Under the pieces are notes generated by a model. That model did not search any database. It was not told the origin of the DNA and worked only from the letters and a program-made list of their open reading frames with translations. A stretch of 8,619 nucleotides of DNA from Thermodesulfovibrionales bacterium (lineage in GTDB: Bacteria; Nitrospirota; Thermodesulfovibrionia; Thermodesulfovibrionales; SM23-35), in contig JAGVMY010000063.1 in the NCBI GenBank assembly GCA_020053565.1, forward strand, positions 1 to 8,619, given 5' to 3'. This document shows, one piece after another, positions 6,353-8,619 of the stretch; positions within the stretch are counted from its first letter, which is position 1; every line of letters starts with the position of its first letter. The translations under genes were made by a program, and so were the position numbers.

Positions 6353-7249
6353 TTAGTATCCTAATTCCCTCAGGGTTGTTTTATTGTTTCGCCAGTCTTT
6401 TTTAACCTTTACCCATAATTCGAGAAAAACTTTTGTATTGAGGAGTCTTTCAATGTCAATTCTTGCAGCACTTCCTATGGATTTGAGCATTGCACCTCTT
6501 TTTCCTATTATAATACCTTTCTGACCTTCTCTTTCAACATAAATATTGCCGCTGATTACTATGAGACCATCTTCTCTTTCCTCCCATTCAGTAATTTCAA
6601 CAGCAACAGAATAAGGCACCTCCTCTTCTGTCATTTCCATAACTCTTTCTCTGATTATCTCGGAGACCATAAATCTTTCGAGTTGGTCAGTTATAAATTC
6701 ATCAGGATAATATTTAGGGCCACTGGGCATAGAGTCATAGATTCTTTTCATAAGCATGCTCATCCCGTCCTGTTTCAATGCAGAAAGAGGAATTATCTCC
6801 TGAAATGAGTAAAGATTCTTGAAGTGATCTATGAGCGGAAGAAGGTCTGTTTTCTTGATTGTATCTATTTTGTTTATCAGCAAGAAAACAGGAGAACGAA
6901 CTTTCTTCAACATCTCGATGACGGATAAATCTTCTTTCTCAGGAGAGTGTGGTTCGACCATGAATAAAATAATATCTACTTCATTTAATGCTTCAAGAGC
7001 AGTTTTCACCATTGCTTCGCCAAGTTTATGCCTTGGTTTATGGATTCCGGGTGTATCAATAAAGATAATCTGTGCATTGGGAAGCGTTTTTATGCCGATA
7101 ATCCTGTTTCTTGTTGTCTGCGGTTTTGTTGTAACGATTGCAACTTTTTCGCCGAGAATGGAATTCAGAAGTGTAGACTTACCGACATTGGGTCGTCCAA
7201 TGATAGATACATAGCCCGACCGAAAATCTTTTAGTTCTTCACCTATCAC
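6353..7249 (-). CDS. era: GTPase Era
   Basis: Era is a GTPase that binds the 3' end of 16S rRNA and assists 30S subunit maturation. All G motifs are visible: G1 GRPNVGKS at 18-25, G2 threonines in PQTTRNR at 43-49, G3 DTPG at 65-68, G4 NKID at 126-129 and G5 SALK at 156-159. The C-terminal KH domain has GIIIGKRGAMLKSIG at 245-259 and the typical tail with DWRNN and LRELGY. At 298 residues it is full length. The start is GTG 7249, which overlaps the TGA of the aminotransferase gene by 4 nt (GTGA) and gives the usual short lead before SGYVSIIGRPNVGKS. No separate Shine-Dalgarno is evident, so translation is probably coupled to the upstream gene. Confidence 0.97.
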   Translation of the reverse strand: MIGEELKDFRSGYVSIIGRPNVGKSTLLNSILGEKVAIVTTKPQTTRNRIIGIKTLPNAQIIFIDTPGIHKPRHKLGEAMVKTALEALNEVDIILFMVEPHSPEKEDLSVIEMLKKVRSPVFLLINKIDTIKKTDLLPLIDHFKNLYSFQEIIPLSALKQDGMSMLMKRIYDSMPSGPKYYPDEFITDQLERFMVSEIIRERVMEMTEEEVPYSVAVEITEWEEREDGLIVISGNIYVEREGQKGIIIGKRGAMLKSIGSAARIDIERLLNTKVFLELWVKVKKDWRNNKTTLRELGY

Positions 7250-8454
7250 ACATTACTCGTTTTTAAAGAAAGCCTGTCCACTGCCTCTCTTATTCTATCA
7301 ACGCCTTTTTTTATCTCATCAAGAGATGTTGCGTAAGAGAGCCTTATGTAATTGTCGTCGCCAAATGCTTCTCCATGCACAAGGGCAACCTTTGCCTCTT
7401 CAAGAAGGTAGAGAGCGAGATCTGCTGAAGATGATATTTTTCTGTTGCCAACCGATTTGCCGTAAAGTCTTGATGTATTGGGGAATGCATAAAAAGCTCC
7501 TGTAGGGGTAATACAGCTCATGCCAGGGATAGAATTAAGTTCATTGATGAGAAACCTTCTCCTCTTATCAAATTCAGTGATCATGAGAGCAATAAAATCC
7601 TGTGGTCCTGTGAGTGCCTCAACAGCTGCCTTCTGAGCAATAGAAGTAGGATTCGATGTGGACTGGCTTTGTATATTCGTCATAGCCTTTATTATCTCCT
7701 TTGGTCCAGCTGCATAACCAATTCTCCAGCCTGTCATGGCATATGATTTTGAAACGCCGTTTACCACTATTGTTTTTGATTTTATTTCTTTGTCGAAAGA
7801 AGCAATACTCACATGTGTGACACCATCATAGGTGATTTTTTCGTAAATCTCATCAGAGATAACATAGATGTTATGTTTAAGGACTACCTCTGCTATTTTT
7901 TCGAGAGTCTTTTTATCATAAGTAAGTCCTGTTGGATTTGATGGAGAATTCAGGATTAATGCCTTTGTCTTTTTCGTGATATGAGATTTAATTACCTCAG
8001 GCTTAAGCATAAACGAATCAGACTCCAATGTCTTTACAAAAACCGGAATTGCGTCATTAAGAATAGCCTGGTCAGGATATGAGACCCAGTACGGTGAAGG
8101 GATTAAGACTTCGTCACCAGGATTAAATAATGCTTGTGCAATATTGTAGAGGCTATGTTTGGCGCCACAGGAGACAATGATTTCGTCACGTGCATAATCC
8201 AGATTGTTGTCTCCTTTGAATTTGTCAATAATCGCATCCTTAAGAGGATCAATACCCCCTACAGGGGTGTATTTTGTAAAGCCATCTTTGATCGCCTTTA
8301 TTGCTGCCTCTTTTATATTATCAGGGGTGTCGAAGTCGGGCTCACCTACTCCAAAACCTACGATATCAATTCCTGCTGCCTTCATTGCTTTAGCCTTTGT
8401 ATCCATAGAAAGCGTTGGTGACGGCTTTATTTTTTTTGCCCTATCGGAAAGCAT
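7246..8454 (-). CDS. aspC: Pyridoxal-phosphate aminotransferase, class I (aspartate/aromatic aminotransferase type)
   Basis: This is a fold-type I PLP enzyme of 402 residues resembling the Thermus/Bacillus-type aspartate aminotransferases. The N-terminus has the subgroup block KPSPTLSMDTKAKAM (10-24) and GVGEPDFDTP (35-44). The cofactor site is complete: SPSNPTG with N173, D201 and Y204 in SDEIYE, the Schiff-base lysine K236 in VSKSYAMTGWR, R244, and substrate-carboxylate R371 in NYIRLSYATS. Amino-donor and keto-acid preference (aspartate, aromatic, prephenate) cannot be settled by eye. It heads the operon with era, BFN and recO, overlapping era by 4 nt. ATG 8454 is fixed by an AAAGGAGG element 8 nt upstream. 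Confidence 0.9.
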   Translation of the reverse strand: MLSDRAKKIKPSPTLSMDTKAKAMKAAGIDIVGFGVGEPDFDTPDNIKEAAIKAIKDGFTKYTPVGGIDPLKDAIIDKFKGDNNLDYARDEIIVSCGAKHSLYNIAQALFNPGDEVLIPSPYWVSYPDQAILNDAIPVFVKTLESDSFMLKPEVIKSHITKKTKALILNSPSNPTGLTYDKKTLEKIAEVVLKHNIYVISDEIYEKITYDGVTHVSIASFDKEIKSKTIVVNGVSKSYAMTGWRIGYAAGPKEIIKAMTNIQSQSTSNPTSIAQKAAVEALTGPQDFIALMITEFDKRRRFLINELNSIPGMSCITPTGAFYAFPNTSRLYGKSVGNRKISSSADLALYLLEEAKVALVHGEAFGDDNYIRLSYATSLDEIKKGVDRIREAVDRLSLKTSNV

Positions 8455-8462
8455 AACTACAT

Positions 8463-8470
8463 CCTCCTTT
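8463..8470 (-). promoter_or_regulatory. Strong Shine-Dalgarno of the aminotransferase gene
   Basis: AAAGGAGG on the minus strand ends 8 nt before ATG 8454. An ATG touching it at 8464-8462 is followed at once by TAG and is not a start. Confidence 0.88.
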
Positions 8471-8551
8471 TGATTGATCTGCTCAACAGGTTATTATTTT
8501 AAAATATTTCACTACGTTCATTAAAGACAGTCACTCTTCGAATTCATCACC
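8471..8551 (-). other. Intergenic spacer upstream of the aminotransferase operon
   Basis: This AT-rich spacer has a perfect 12-bp palindrome TATTTTAAAATA (8495-8506). TAAAAT within it (8501-8496) could serve as a -10 box, but the sequence 17 nt upstream (TTAATG) is a poor -35 box. Overlapping TTCGAA and GAATTC palindromes lie near 8537-8545. No intrinsic terminator for the preceding gene is obvious. Confidence 0.3.
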
Positions 8552-8619
8552 CTACTTAATACTCTTAATCTTTTCAAGCGTATCACAATAAATTACTTTT
8601 TTCGCAGGATTAAGCTCTA
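8552..8619 (-). CDS. 3' end of an unrecognised upstream gene (partial)
   Basis: One frame is open from the window edge to TAG at 8554-8552 and would encode the last 21 residues of a protein, with complete codons from 8617: ELNPAKKVIYCDTLEKIKSI then a final Lys. The other two minus-strand frames close within the first few codons after the edge. The tail is charged and probably helical, and I cannot assign a family. Its stop lies about 100 nt before the aminotransferase start, so it could be in the same transcription unit or the previous one. Confidence 0.45.
   Translation of the reverse strand, partial: ELNPAKKVIYCDTLEKIKSIK

Noticed and set aside
6831..7214. 127-codon plus-strand open frame opposite era
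   Set aside because: It is antisense to the GTPase domain of Era, whose motifs are complete; no independent evidence of coding.
8521..8551. Possible dispersed repeat shared with the 1811-1824 motif (GACAG in both spacers)
   Set aside because: Only five bases are clearly shared, which is expected by chance.

Overview
This is a gene-dense, all-minus-strand stretch of a bacterial chromosome of moderately low G+C. It carries nine recognisable protein genes plus the tail of a tenth. The gene set is bacterial: RecO, Era, a BFN/DUF151 protein and a type-I aminotransferase. A fused ADP-forming acyl-CoA synthetase paired with a stand-alone phosphotransacetylase-N/DRTGG protein, together with an inositol-phosphate synthase, suggests an anaerobe of the Desulfobacterota/Nitrospirota kind. 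That placement is a guess from gene content, not from a marker sequence. No stretch longer than 300 bases lacks a gene. I saw no tRNA, rRNA, CRISPR array or complete insertion sequence.

Transcription runs from high to low coordinates. (a) 8619-8552 is the 3' end of an unrecognised gene. (b) 8454-5160 is a tight four-gene operon: aspartate/aromatic aminotransferase, era, a BFN-family nuclease and recO. It has an excellent Shine-Dalgarno before its first gene, and the junctions are 4-nt overlap, 3-nt gap and 1-nt overlap. (c) After a 154-nt spacer with a candidate promoter, 5005-1837 holds a fused acyl-CoA synthetase (ADP-forming) and a P-loop/DRTGG protein whose Shine-Dalgarno lies inside the end of the synthetase gene. 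(d) After a 75-nt spacer holding a near-consensus sigma-70-type promoter, 1761-1 holds a short zinc-ribbon/HTH protein resembling the DNA-binding half of IS1-type transposases, then inositol-3-phosphate synthase, then a CDP-alcohol phosphatidyltransferase cut by the window edge.

Group (b) is housekeeping: ribosome assembly, recombination repair, amino-acid metabolism. Group (c) probably interconverts an acyl-CoA and its acid with ATP/ADP, with the DRTGG protein as a candidate regulatory partner. Group (d) reads as an inositol-phospholipid pathway: glucose-6-phosphate to inositol phosphate, then transfer onto a CDP-activated lipid.

The most interesting observations are the transposase-derived DNA-binding protein, which ends where the DDE catalytic domain would begin and sits 4 nt ahead of the inositol synthase, and its promoter, whose spacing predicts a leaderless mRNA starting at the ATG. 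I did not find a clearly undescribed multi-gene system.
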